Assembly: GCA_009929615.1 (NCBI GenBank)
Contig: SAAB01000009.1
Span: 1 to 64,000, forward strand
Source of the DNA: Clostridia bacterium
GTDB taxonomy: Bacteria > Bacillota > Clostridia > Lachnospirales > Lachnospiraceae
Reading direction: 5' to 3'
Length of the DNA: 64,000 nucleotides
This document shows, piece by piece, positions 1-7,821 of this stretch. Within the stretch, counting starts at the first letter, position 1; each line of letters starts with the position of its first letter. The translations under genes were made by a program, and so were the position numbers. The notes below the pieces were generated by a model. It searched no databases, was not told where the DNA came from, and saw only the letters and a list, made by a program, of their open reading frames with translations.

Positions 1-123
1 ACATTATACCAAAAAAGGGAGGTCATTGCTCTTTTTATTGCAAACTCCCATAAAATCAAGGTTTAGAACAATAAAACAAGGTAGTTATTTGACACTACCT
101 AAAAAAACACGGAGGAATTTGAA

Positions 124-396
124 ATGAAAAAAATAATTACGTTTTTATTGGTGGCATCTGTTCTTGTATTTAGTACGACAGCAACTTATGCGGCATCTTC
201 AAGGGGAAGACATTGGGGAGGCACAAGTGATACAACAGTGGCCGAACACAGAGTGTGTAAAGGAGAGGGCGAATGCACCTATCCGGATTGTCCGAAGAAT
301 CAGACACAGGAATCCGAAGGAACGTTATGTCCAAATGGTGGAACACCTACACATCATAATGCAGGTACAGGGCATGGACACGGAAGAAAACATTAA
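124..396 (+). CDS. Secreted small His/Cys-rich peptide
   Basis: A 90-residue protein I do not recognise as a named family. Residues 1-23 form a Sec signal peptide (MKK, hydrophobic stretch, probable cleavage after TYA), so it is likely exported. The mature part has four cysteines (45, 51, 56, 69) and a tail rich in His and Gly (HGHGRKH), which looks metal-binding. The start has a GGAGG ribosome site 8-10 bases upstream. It lies 17 bp before an ECF sigma gene and an anti-sigma gene whose product also ends in HGHGHGH, so the three probably form one operon. The metal-sensing role is inference. Confidence 0.75.
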   Translation: MKKIITFLLVASVLVFSTTATYAASSRGRHWGGTSDTTVAEHRVCKGEGECTYPDCPKNQTQESEGTLCPNGGTPTHHNAGTGHGHGRKH

Positions 397-413
397 GGAA
401 AAAGGGAGCTGCT

Positions 414-896
414 ATGCGGAGTGAGCAGGAGGCAAACAGGGCCATAGAAGAGTACGCAGATACGGTTAAAAAGATTTGTATGCTGCATTTAAAGAGCCAT
501 TCTGACACAGAGGACATATTTCAAAATGTATTTTTAAAATATGTCCTCTATTCTGGTGCTTTTGAAGATCGAGAGCATGAAAAGGCATGGTTAATCAGAG
601 TGACGATAAATGCCTGTAAGGATTATTTGAAAAGTTTTTTTAGGAGCCGCACTGTTCCGATGGATGAAATTGCAGAACTTACGGCGGAAACACCGGAGGA
701 TTATAGTGAAGTATTGGAAGCAGTACTGGCATTACCTCCAAAATACAAAGATGCTGTATATTTATTTTATTATGAGCAGTACTCGGCTGTGGAGATTGCA
801 GGAATTCTTGGAAAAAAGGTAAATACGGTATATACCCTGCTTGCACGGGGGAAAGAGATGCTGAAGGAAAAGCTGGGAGGTGAGGACATTGGATAA
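414..896 (+). CDS. ECF-type RNA polymerase sigma factor
   Basis: A 160-residue sigma-70 family factor of ECF size. Region 2 lies at about residues 10-75 (including HSDTEDIFQNVFLKYV) and region 4 at about 105-155, with the helix-turn-helix AVEIAGILGKKVNTVYTLL that contacts the -35 element. There is no sigma region 1 or 3. It overlaps the downstream anti-sigma gene by a few bases, the normal arrangement for translationally coupled sigma/anti-sigma pairs. Its target promoters are unknown; autoregulation of this operon is likely but not shown. Confidence 0.9.
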   Translation: MRSEQEANRAIEEYADTVKKICMLHLKSHSDTEDIFQNVFLKYVLYSGAFEDREHEKAWLIRVTINACKDYLKSFFRSRTVPMDEIAELTAETPEDYSEVLEAVLALPPKYKDAVYLFYYEQYSAVEIAGILGKKVNTVYTLLARGKEMLKEKLGGEDIG

Positions 897-1629
897 TCGA
901 ATTCATGATGCTTTTGATAATGTACATGCGGAAGAAGATTTAAAAGAGAATACACGTAAGTATTTGTCTGAGCATGTTTACGGACAGCCAGTGAAGAAGA
1001 AACTTTTCCCGGCAAAATATGCCGTGTGCACAGCTCTGTGTCTGCTTGCCCTCATTTTCTTTGGCGGATATCAGTTCTATACAATACCGGTGGCAGCCAT
1101 CAGTATCGATGTTAATCCATCGATTGAACTTGAAGTGAACCGATTTGACAGGGTTATTTCGGTGACGGCTTATAATCCGGATGGAGAAATGATTATCAGC
1201 CAGATTCATCTAAAACATTTAAACTATGAGGAGGCGATAACCGCCATCCTCGAGAGTGGGGAAATGTCCGGCTATCTTGCGGCGGAGGCCCTTGTGGATA
1301 TTTCTGTAGCATCACAGGATGAAGGAAGAAGCAGTGAGATGCAGCAAAAAATCAGTGAATGTGCAGGACATAGTTATGGTAATGTCAACTGTCATACTCA
1401 GAATAGCGAAGATGTGAAGCATGCTCATGAAGTTGGACTATCCTTTGGCAAATACCGGGCTTTTCAGGAATTGCAGGAACTTGACCCGACTATTACGGCG
1501 GAGGATATCAAAGATATGTCGATGCATCAGATACGGGAAATGATTGATGCATGTGGGAACAGCCATTCCGAAGAAAATGTAACAGAAACAGAGAGTCATG
1601 GCCACGGTCATGGACATGGTGCAGAATAA
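889..1629 (+). CDS. RsgI-type transmembrane anti-sigma factor with His-rich tail
   Basis: A single-pass membrane protein: a helical cytoplasmic part of about 45 residues, one membrane segment, then the extracytoplasmic motif ISIDVNPSIELEVN. That motif marks the RsgI family, where the Asn-Pro bond is a known autoproteolysis site in studied members. The C-terminus is extracellular, with scattered His and a final SHGHGHGHGAE. The TTG at 889 is preferred because GGGAGG ends 8 bases before it; a GTG at 880 in the same frame is the alternative. It probably holds the upstream ECF sigma factor inactive until an outside signal arrives. The sensory part has no carbohydrate-binding domain like those of clostridial RsgI proteins. 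Confidence 0.82.
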   Translation: MDNRIHDAFDNVHAEEDLKENTRKYLSEHVYGQPVKKKLFPAKYAVCTALCLLALIFFGGYQFYTIPVAAISIDVNPSIELEVNRFDRVISVTAYNPDGEMIISQIHLKHLNYEEAITAILESGEMSGYLAAEALVDISVASQDEGRSSEMQQKISECAGHSYGNVNCHTQNSEDVKHAHEVGLSFGKYRAFQELQELDPTITAEDIKDMSMHQIREMIDACGNSHSEENVTETESHGHGHGHGAE

Positions 1630-1640
1630 AAGAATAAAAA

Positions 1641-1696
1641 AACTCCCGGATAATGTATGGTTCCATAGGAAGACCGATTATCCGGGAGTTCTTTTT
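1641..1696. terminator. Bidirectional rho-independent terminator
   Basis: Arms 1641-1654 and 1677-1690 are complementary over 14 bases around ACTCCCGGATAAT. T-runs lie on both sides (1692-1696 for the plus strand, the A-run 1636-1642 for the minus strand). It separates the convergent anti-sigma gene and the minus-strand membrane protein. Confidence 0.9.
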
Positions 1697-1697
1697 A

Positions 1698-2132
1698 TTA
1701 TTGTTCTAATTCATTTTTAACACTGGTTGCTGATACAACAAAGAGTACAGGAACAATCAGTCCGACAAGCGCCTGAATGATTTCTTTAGTCTCATGACCT
1801 GTCAATAAGGTGGAGATTGCACTGATGATACACAATACAAGTGAAATCCATCCAAGAACAAGAGCTGTTTTTAATTTGCCAAGATCGCCATTAGCACCTT
1901 TATAGCCCTTGATACCACAGACAAGACTGAAGATACCGGAGAAAAGTGCAACAATGGCAAGAACTAAAGCCATTCCGGTAAGAACCATGCCTGTAGACTG
2001 GCTAGCACCGACAGCATCCATGCTTGCAGCACCGAGGAGGCCTCCCCCTAAAAATAAAAGAATTGCTCCGATAATACCTAATATACCGGAGATGATTTGT
2101 AATACGGATGTTACTTTCAAAGCTGTTTTCAT
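1698..2132 (-). CDS. Four-helix membrane protein of unknown function
   Basis: A 144-residue protein with four hydrophobic segments (about residues 8-32, 47-75, 88-112 and 118-138), rich in Gly, Ala, Leu and Ile, with short loops and no enzymatic motif visible. It could belong to one of the small DUF4064-like or related membrane families, but I cannot assign it. It is monocistronic, ending at a shared bidirectional terminator. Its ribosome site reads GAAAGGAAAT just upstream of the ATG. Confidence 0.75.
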   Translation of the reverse strand: MKTALKVTSVLQIISGILGIIGAILLFLGGGLLGAASMDAVGASQSTGMVLTGMALVLAIVALFSGIFSLVCGIKGYKGANGDLGKLKTALVLGWISLVLCIISAISTLLTGHETKEIIQALVGLIVPVLFVVSATSVKNELEQ

Positions 2133-2303
2133 ACGAATATTTCCTTTCTGTTTTCATATAGTATAAACTCACTCATAATTATACATTTTGCCGGATAATT
2201 TGTAAAGTTCTTAAATGAAATCAATAATTGACATAACTGTCTTGATTATATATAATATAAGACTGATATATCTATTAAAAAATCAAAGGATAAGGTGAAT
2301 AGA

Positions 2304-2804
2304 ATGAGTTTAATGCAGCAGTGGGAAGATATGGTATCCGTATTTAACGATGATGCTCAGGCACAGCAGAAGTTTTGGACAGACTACTATCTTCAGGAAA
2401 AAGGCGTTTATGAAAGTTTATTAGAAGAACCGGTAGAAGTTGTTTCAGGTACAGTTCAGGAACTGGCTGATAAATATGAGATGGATGTTGTACTTTTTGG
2501 AGGATTTCTTGATGGAATCAATGAAAGCTTAAAAGAAGCTAATCCGGTAAACGAACTGGAAGCAGACAGTCAGGTTAAGATTGATATTGATTTAGAAAAA
2601 CTCTACTACAACATGGTTGCAGCAAAGGCTGAATGGCTTTACGAACTGCCACAGTGGGATAAGCTTCTCAGTGAAGAGAAACGTAAAGAGCTTTATAAGG
2701 CTCAGAAACGTTCTATGACCGTTGTTAAAGATAAAAAGATTGGCAGAAATGACCCATGTCCTTGTGGCAGTGGTAAGAAATATAAGTTCTGCTGCGGAAA
2801 ATAA
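2304..2804 (+). CDS. SEC-C metal-binding motif protein
   Basis: A protein of about 166 residues whose last 20 residues are a typical SEC-C zinc motif ([19 protein letters not shown]), the tail found in SecA and many bacterial proteins. The rest is acidic, helical and lacks a recognised catalytic motif; it resembles Firmicute SEC-C proteins of unknown role. The ATG at 2304 is preferred: AAGGTG lies 7 bases upstream. A GTG three codons earlier overlaps that ribosome site. It stands alone, with an AT-rich promoter region upstream. Confidence 0.82.
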   Translation: MSLMQQWEDMVSVFNDDAQAQQKFWTDYYLQEKGVYESLLEEPVEVVSGTVQELADKYEMDVVLFGGFLDGINESLKEANPVNELEADSQVKIDIDLEKLYYNMVAAKAEWLYELPQWDKLLSEEKRKELYKAQKRSMTVVKDKKIGRNDPCPCGSGKKYKFCCGK

Positions 2805-2914
2805 TAGATTGAACATCTTAAAGAGAAGAATGGACACGAAAGTTGTTTGACTGGGTGGATATTCTTCTTTTTATTAATATGTGAAAGGTTCTACGAAAGA
2901 GGGGGAACATAAAG

Positions 2915-3817
2915 ATGGTTGTATCCACTGTGTTTGGAAAGATTATATCTATATTTATCATCATGCTTGTCGGAGTTCTCTGCTTTAAAGTAGGGATTAT
3001 AGATGATACAACAAAGACAAAACTTTCGAGATTGAGCACTCAGATTGTTAATCCGATATTAATATTTATGTCTTTTCAGATGGATTATGATGCTTCGCTT
3101 ATGAAAAAGATGGGCATATTATTTGTCCTTGCTGTTTTTAGCTATATTATTTCCATCGTGCTGGCACATTTTCTTCTTAAGGAAAAAGAAGGCTATGATT
3201 TAGGCATAGAGAAATATGGCGTAACCTATACAAACTGCGGATTTATTGGTCTGCCACTGGCATATGCCATGTTTGGAAATATAGGTGTCGTTTATGCGAC
3301 GATTTTTGCGGCGGTTTTTCATATGTTTGCCTGGACCCACGGTATTTTATTACTGGAGAATAAAGGCTTTCAGCCGAAGAAATTGATTAATCCCTGTTTG
3401 ATTGCTGTTGTTCTTGGTATTTTATGCTTTGTTTTCCAGATAAAAATACAAGAACATGTAGCTTTCGCTTTAAGTTCTATCGGTGATATGAATACGCCAT
3501 TGGCCATGCTTTTATCCGGTGCCATTATGGCACAGCTGAATTTCAAAGAAACAATAAAAAAGAAGCGTTTGTTTTTTGTCTGTTTTTTAAGACTGATACT
3601 GTCAGCAGGGATTTTCTGTTTTATCCTTCGATGGCTGCCAATTGATGAACAGATGCGAACAGTCGCTGCTGTTATTGCGGGCTGTCCATCGGGAGCGATG
3701 ACAATTACTATGGCAATTCTTTATAAGAAAGATGATCATTATGCAACAGAAATTTTTTCAATGACGACCCTGTTATCTATTCTAACGATTCCGTTATGTA
3801 TGTTGATTGCAGGATAA
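2915..3817 (+). CDS. AEC-family (auxin efflux carrier-like) permease
   Basis: A 300-residue protein with about ten membrane helices in two five-helix halves, the layout of the AEC family. Conserved points include the early NPILIF segment, the YTNCGFIGLPLAYAMFG stretch, and the GCPSGAMTITMAILY segment near the C-terminus. In bacteria such permeases carry small organic acids such as malate; the substrate here cannot be read from sequence. The start has GAGGGGGAACATAAAG upstream. A terminator shared with aroA follows at once. Confidence 0.88.
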   Translation: MVVSTVFGKIISIFIIMLVGVLCFKVGIIDDTTKTKLSRLSTQIVNPILIFMSFQMDYDASLMKKMGILFVLAVFSYIISIVLAHFLLKEKEGYDLGIEKYGVTYTNCGFIGLPLAYAMFGNIGVVYATIFAAVFHMFAWTHGILLLENKGFQPKKLINPCLIAVVLGILCFVFQIKIQEHVAFALSSIGDMNTPLAMLLSGAIMAQLNFKETIKKKRLFFVCFLRLILSAGIFCFILRWLPIDEQMRTVAAVIAGCPSGAMTITMAILYKKDDHYATEIFSMTTLLSILTIPLCMLIAG

Positions 3818-3820
3818 ATA

Positions 3821-3857
3821 AAAATGGGCTTCCCGGTTTGCAGGGGAAGCCCATTTT
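3821..3857. terminator. Bidirectional terminator between the AEC permease and aroA
   Basis: AAAATGGGCTTCCC (3821-3834) pairs with GGGAAGCCCATTTT (3844-3857). T-runs flank both sides, and the right arm abuts the aroA stop codon, so it ends both convergent transcripts. Confidence 0.9.
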
Positions 3858-5135
3858 TTAGCTCAATTTAAATAAATCTTCATAAAATGTCGGATATGAA
3901 ATATTCACGCAGTCACTTCCAATAATCTCTGTTTCTCCATCGCTGGCAAGAGCGGCAACGGCAAAGGACATGGCAATGCGGTGGTCCAGGTGACTCTGGA
4001 TGATACCGCCGTGAGGCATTTTTCCTCCGTTGATAATCATGCCGTCTTCCTGGGGAATGATATCTACACCCATTGTCTGGAGATTCTCAGACATAACAGC
4101 AATACGGTCGGATTCTTTGACCTTAAGTTCGGCAGCATCCCGGATGCTGGTCTGGCCTTCGGCGAAGGCTGCCATAATCGCAATGATTGGAAGCTCATCA
4201 ATTAATGTTGGAATAATATCGCCTTCAATAACGGTTCCATGAAGGGTAGAGTGGCGGACAACGATATCTGCTACAGGTTCATTACAGACTTCACGAACAT
4301 TTTCTAAAGTAATATTACCGCCCATAGCCTGGCATACTTTAATCATGCCGTCCCGGGTCGGATTGATACCTACATTTTCAATACAGATTTCAGAGCCGGG
4401 AACAATAAGACCGGCAGCCATAAAATAAGCGGCAGAGGAAATATCTCCAGGCACATCGATTCGCTGGGCTGTCAGCTGCTTTGCCGGCTGCAGTATAGCT
4501 GTTGTGCCCTCTGTACGGATGGAACAGCCACAGGCTTTTAGCATTAATTCTGTATGATTTCTTGAAAGAGTAGGTTCGGTGACACTGGTTTCTCCATCGG
4601 CATAAAGACCGGCAAAAAGAACAGCGGATTTTACCTGAGCAGAAGCTACTGGAGAATCATAGTGAATACCACAAAGTTTCTGACCGGCAATTTTTAATGG
4701 CGCACAGCCATTTCCACGAATGCTTTCAATGGAGGCTCCCATCATAGCCAGTGGTGTCATGATTCGTTTCATAGGCCGTGACTGAATAGAGGTATCACCA
4801 TTGATGACACAGTCGAAATTCTGGCCTGCCAGAATGCCTGACATAAGACGGGTTGTTGTTCCGCTGTTTCCCGTGTCAAGAACATTTTCCGGCTGTGATA
4901 ATCCATGAAGACCTTTGCCGTGAATACGGACAATATCACCATTGTTTTCAATAGGAATACCCATCTGTCTAAAGCATGCAATCGAAGAAAGGCAGTCGGC
5001 TCCCTGAAGAAAATGGTGGACTTCAGTGGTTCCTTCTGCAATAGAACCAAGCATAATGCTTCGGTGAGAGATGGATTTATCGCCAGGAACAGACACAGTG
5101 CCTTTTAATCCATTTGGGGTACGTGTTATCTTCAT
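3858..5135 (-). CDS. aroA: 3-phosphoshikimate 1-carboxyvinyltransferase (EPSP synthase)
   Basis: It joins phosphoenolpyruvate to shikimate-3-phosphate in the cytoplasmic shikimate pathway. The protein is about 425 residues, normal for the family. Motifs visible: the N-terminal DKSISHRSIMLGSIAEG substrate loop, LDTGNSGTTTRLMSG, the DELPIIAIMAAFAEG region and DHRIAMSFAVAAL near the end. The ATG at 5135 is chosen because GAAGGAGAT sits just upstream; a longer in-frame start at 5156 would place the ribosome site inside the gene. It is third in the T-box-controlled aromatic operon, close behind tyrA. Confidence 0.95.
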   Translation of the reverse strand: MKITRTPNGLKGTVSVPGDKSISHRSIMLGSIAEGTTEVHHFLQGADCLSSIACFRQMGIPIENNGDIVRIHGKGLHGLSQPENVLDTGNSGTTTRLMSGILAGQNFDCVINGDTSIQSRPMKRIMTPLAMMGASIESIRGNGCAPLKIAGQKLCGIHYDSPVASAQVKSAVLFAGLYADGETSVTEPTLSRNHTELMLKACGCSIRTEGTTAILQPAKQLTAQRIDVPGDISSAAYFMAAGLIVPGSEICIENVGINPTRDGMIKVCQAMGGNITLENVREVCNEPVADIVVRHSTLHGTVIEGDIIPTLIDELPIIAIMAAFAEGQTSIRDAAELKVKESDRIAVMSENLQTMGVDIIPQEDGMIINGGKMPHGGIIQSHLDHRIAMSFAVAALASDGETEIIGSDCVNISYPTFYEDLFKLS

Positions 5136-5156
5136 TATAAAATCTCCTTCGTTCAT

Positions 5157-6260
5157 TTATTGCCGTAAGTGAATCATGTAGTGGAACCGGTTTAAAAGTT
5201 CTACAGCCTTATTCGCCGAATCATCATCATAAAATTCAATGTGAAGAACACCTTCCTGAAATTCCCGGTTATGAACGATACCGATGTTCATAATACTGAT
5301 GCCATTGGTTGCAAGAATGGTTGCAATAGTGGCAATAGCTCCGGATTCATCCACCAAATCAACAAAGATTTCATAGGATGGTGTGAGCAGACTCTTGGCA
5401 CGGCTTTTTGGTATGTCATCCCTGTATTCTTTCGCAGAAGTAAAGGATGAGAGAAGCGCCGGAAGGTTATCGCTTTTAATAGCATCACCCATATCTTTCA
5501 TTCGAGTAACATAGAGGTTCAGCATATTAATAATCTGGTCTTTGTTTTCTGTACAAATCTGCTGCCACATTTCCGGTGAAGAGGAAGCAATTCGGGTAAT
5601 ATCCTTAAAGCCTCCGGCAGCGAGCATACGCATAAGACCATCTGGATTATCGGATTCTTTCACGAGATTGACTAAAGTATAGGCAATAATGTGCGGAAGA
5701 TGAGAGATGGCAGCTGTAATGCGGTCATGTTCACGATAATCGAGTTTTACAGGAATGGCATTGATGTCTTTGACAAGTTGAACCATTGTATTCATCATAA
5801 CATCTGTTGTACCTTCTCCCGGAGTTAATATGTAGTAAGCATTTTCCAGAAGATGAATCTTTGAATTGCTATATCCGTATTTTTCCGAGCCGGCCATCGG
5901 ATGGCCTCCGATAAAGTGATTGTTCATACCGAGTTCGGTAACAGCTTCATGGATAGTGGTTTTTACACTGCCCACATCGGTCAGAATACATTCTGGTTTG
6001 ATAATGTTTTTTAGTTCTTTAAGGCACCGGATATTCACACTGACCGGTGCGCATAGAAATATAATATCACATTCAGAAAAGCCTGGGCCTATAGTGTCCA
6101 TGGCCTGATTAATGGTGCCATCGGACATGGCTTCAATCAGGCTGGCTTTGCTGCGATTATAAGCAATAAAAGTAGAGTCGGGATGCTTGGCTTTCAGAGC
6201 CTTGGCAATAGAACCGCCAATTAGTCCCAGGCCAATAAAGCCAATCGTTGGTTTATTCAT
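5157..6260 (-). CDS. tyrA: Prephenate dehydrogenase with ACT domain
   Basis: It makes 4-hydroxyphenylpyruvate from prephenate in the tyrosine branch, using NAD(P). The N-terminal Rossmann motif GFIGLGLIGGSIAKAL, the GGHPMAGSEKYGY signature and a conserved HDR (REHDRITAAISHLPH) are clear. A C-terminal ACT domain from about residue 295 (VDESGAIATIATILATNGI) suggests allosteric control, usually by tyrosine in this family. The ATG at 6260 overlaps the TGA of the upstream DAHP synthase, so translation is coupled; a TTG one codon earlier is possible. Confidence 0.95.
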   Translation of the reverse strand: MNKPTIGFIGLGLIGGSIAKALKAKHPDSTFIAYNRSKASLIEAMSDGTINQAMDTIGPGFSECDIIFLCAPVSVNIRCLKELKNIIKPECILTDVGSVKTTIHEAVTELGMNNHFIGGHPMAGSEKYGYSNSKIHLLENAYYILTPGEGTTDVMMNTMVQLVKDINAIPVKLDYREHDRITAAISHLPHIIAYTLVNLVKESDNPDGLMRMLAAGGFKDITRIASSSPEMWQQICTENKDQIINMLNLYVTRMKDMGDAIKSDNLPALLSSFTSAKEYRDDIPKSRAKSLLTPSYEIFVDLVDESGAIATIATILATNGISIMNIGIVHNREFQEGVLHIEFYDDDSANKAVELLNRFHYMIHLRQ

Positions 6261-7273
6261 CAAAGGGTTCCTCCAAAAAATGAAATCATAGGTTTAAGTT
6301 CATTGCACAGAGTGTCAAAATGTTCAAGGGTCAGAGACTGAGGACCATCGGAAAGCGCTTTGGCAGGTTCTGGATGAACTTCAATCATTAGTCCGTCACA
6401 GCCGGAAGCAATAGCAGCACGGGCCATCGGTGTGACATATTCCCGAACGCCGGTACCATGACTAGGGTCTACGATAATCGGAAGGTGGGATTTTGATTTA
6501 ATGACAGGAACGGCACTTAAATCCAGAGTATTTCTTGTGGCTGTCTCAAAAGTACGAATACCACGTTCGCAGAGAACAACGTTTGGATTGCCCTCAGCCA
6601 TAATATATTCTGCTGCATTCAGCCATTCATCAATGGTTGCAGAAAGACCACGTTTTAATAAAATAGGAAGACCGCTTTTTCCGGCTTCTTTTAAAAGAGC
6701 AAAGTTTTGCATATTTCTTGCACCAATCTGAAGCATATCCACATAATCAACAGCTTTATGAATAGCCTCAAGGCTTGTAACTTCGCATACAGAAGCAAGA
6801 CCGGTAGCATCAGCAGCTGTTTTCATGTATTTTAAACCCGTTTCTTCAAGTCCCTGAAAAGCATAAGGGGAAGTTCTCGGTTTAAATGCACCGCCGCGTA
6901 AAAATGTTGCACCCGCTTTTTTTACGGCAATAGCTGTCTGAATCATCATTTCTTCATTTTCAATAGCACAAGGACCAGCCATAATAGCGATGTGACCACC
7001 GCCAATCTGTGCATTTTTAACTTTAACACAGGTTGGTTCCGGATGAAATTTTTTATTTGCAAGTTTATAGGTCTCTGTAATATCAACAATTTTTTCAACT
7101 TGAGGGAGCTGGCAGAGTGCAGAACGATTTAATACAGTTTTGTCTCCAACAACACCAATAATGGTTACTTCATGGCCTTTAGATAAATGGGCTTCAAGAC
7201 CTGCATTTTCAATGAGTTTGGTGATAGAAAGTATAGAACTCTCTTCAGCCTGTGGTTTCATAACAATAATCAT
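6260..7273 (-). CDS. aroF: 3-deoxy-7-phosphoheptulonate synthase (DAHP synthase, type I-beta)
   Basis: The first enzyme of the shikimate pathway, condensing PEP with erythrose-4-phosphate. At 337 residues it has the type I-beta layout: an N-terminal ferredoxin-like regulatory domain of about 70-90 residues (MIIVMKPQAEES...) and a TIM barrel with AGPCAIENEEMM, LRGGAFKPRTSPYAFQG and VDPSHGTG. The N-terminal domain is often the site of Tyr or Phe feedback in this subfamily. It is first in the operon, directly behind the tyrosine T-box. The symbol aroF is used as common annotation practice. Confidence 0.93.
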   Translation of the reverse strand: MIIVMKPQAEESSILSITKLIENAGLEAHLSKGHEVTIIGVVGDKTVLNRSALCQLPQVEKIVDITETYKLANKKFHPEPTCVKVKNAQIGGGHIAIMAGPCAIENEEMMIQTAIAVKKAGATFLRGGAFKPRTSPYAFQGLEETGLKYMKTAADATGLASVCEVTSLEAIHKAVDYVDMLQIGARNMQNFALLKEAGKSGLPILLKRGLSATIDEWLNAAEYIMAEGNPNVVLCERGIRTFETATRNTLDLSAVPVIKSKSHLPIIVDPSHGTGVREYVTPMARAAIASGCDGLMIEVHPEPAKALSDGPQSLTLEHFDTLCNELKPMISFFGGTL

Positions 7274-7326
7274 AATTCAATACCTCCAAATATGTGTTTT
7301 TGTATTGGGGGATAATTTTAAGCAAT

Positions 7327-7610
7327 AAAAAAAGCCTCCATCCCCGGTATAAAGGACGAAAGCATACTTCCGTGGTACCACCTTTATTCATCTGTACATC
7401 GCTGTACAAGATCTTATAGAGTACGTCATAGCTGATTATACTCCGGCAATATAACGGTTGCAACCGGCACGGCCTACTATCCTGAATAGGGTTCAGCTTG
7501 CAGCTCAGGGATGTATTCGGAATTCTGTTTTATGCACCTCTCATCAACCGGTAACTTTCTGTATAAAACCTGGAATCCTTACTGGTTCCCATCATAGCTT
7601 TTTTCGTTAG
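7327..7610 (-). promoter_or_regulatory. T-box riboswitch, tyrosine (UAC) specifier
   Basis: On the minus strand a leader of about 280 nt precedes aroF. It holds the T-box core AAAGGTGGTACCACGG (about 7370-7385) and, downstream, a terminator: GCTTTCGTCC (7363-7354) pairs with GGATGGAGGC (7343-7334), followed by seven T (7333-7327). The T-box core can pair in an alternative antiterminator that disrupts it. In stem I the likely specifier is TAC at 7515-7513 followed by A, which fits tRNA-Tyr. Uncharged tRNA-Tyr would thus switch on aroF-tyrA-aroA. The specifier choice is from motif position, not from folding software. Confidence 0.9.
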
Positions 7611-7615
7611 TCCTA

Positions 7616-7644
7616 ATGATAGCATCATCAAAGAAAAAAATCAA
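7616..7644 (-). promoter_or_regulatory. Promoter of the T-box/aromatic operon
   Basis: On the minus strand TTGATT (7644-7639) and TATCAT (7621-7616) are spaced by 17 bp, a good sigma-A match just upstream of the T-box leader and about 50 bp from attL. Confidence 0.7.
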
Positions 7645-7691
7645 GTATAATTTTTTTGCAAAGATTAAGAAAAATAAATAAATAATTGGCT

Positions 7692-7708
7692 AATTTTCAT
7701 AAAACTAT
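7692..7708. repeat. attL core
   Basis: AATTTTCATAAAACTAT, identical to 41573-41589. The match extends left to TTGGC with one mismatch (TTGGCt versus TTGGCa), so the probable core is 17-23 bp. Confidence 0.88.
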
Positions 7709-7775
7709 ATAGGTGCTTTTACAAGTGCCGTAAATAGGCGGTTTCTTAAGAAATATAAGGCTTTTTAGATGTCTC

Positions 7776-7814
7776 TGCCTACCGTTTGCCTACCAAAATT
7801 TGAGGGGGTAGGCA
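7776..7814. repeat. Left arm-type integrase sites
   Basis: TGCCTACC occurs at 7776-7783 and 7787-7794, exactly 11 bp apart, with an inverted copy GGTAGGCA at 7807-7814. The same direct pair with the same 11-bp period lies near the right end (41419-41437). Position and symmetry fit arm-type binding sites for the integrase N-terminal domain. Inference from pattern. Confidence 0.6.
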
Positions 7815-7821
7815 AGGTCGT

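Noticed and set aside
1-123. An ECF-type autoregulatory promoter before the His-rich peptide gene.
   Set aside because: A GGTAGT/ACTACC hairpin and AT-rich DNA are visible, but no confident ECF -35/-10 pair can be named.
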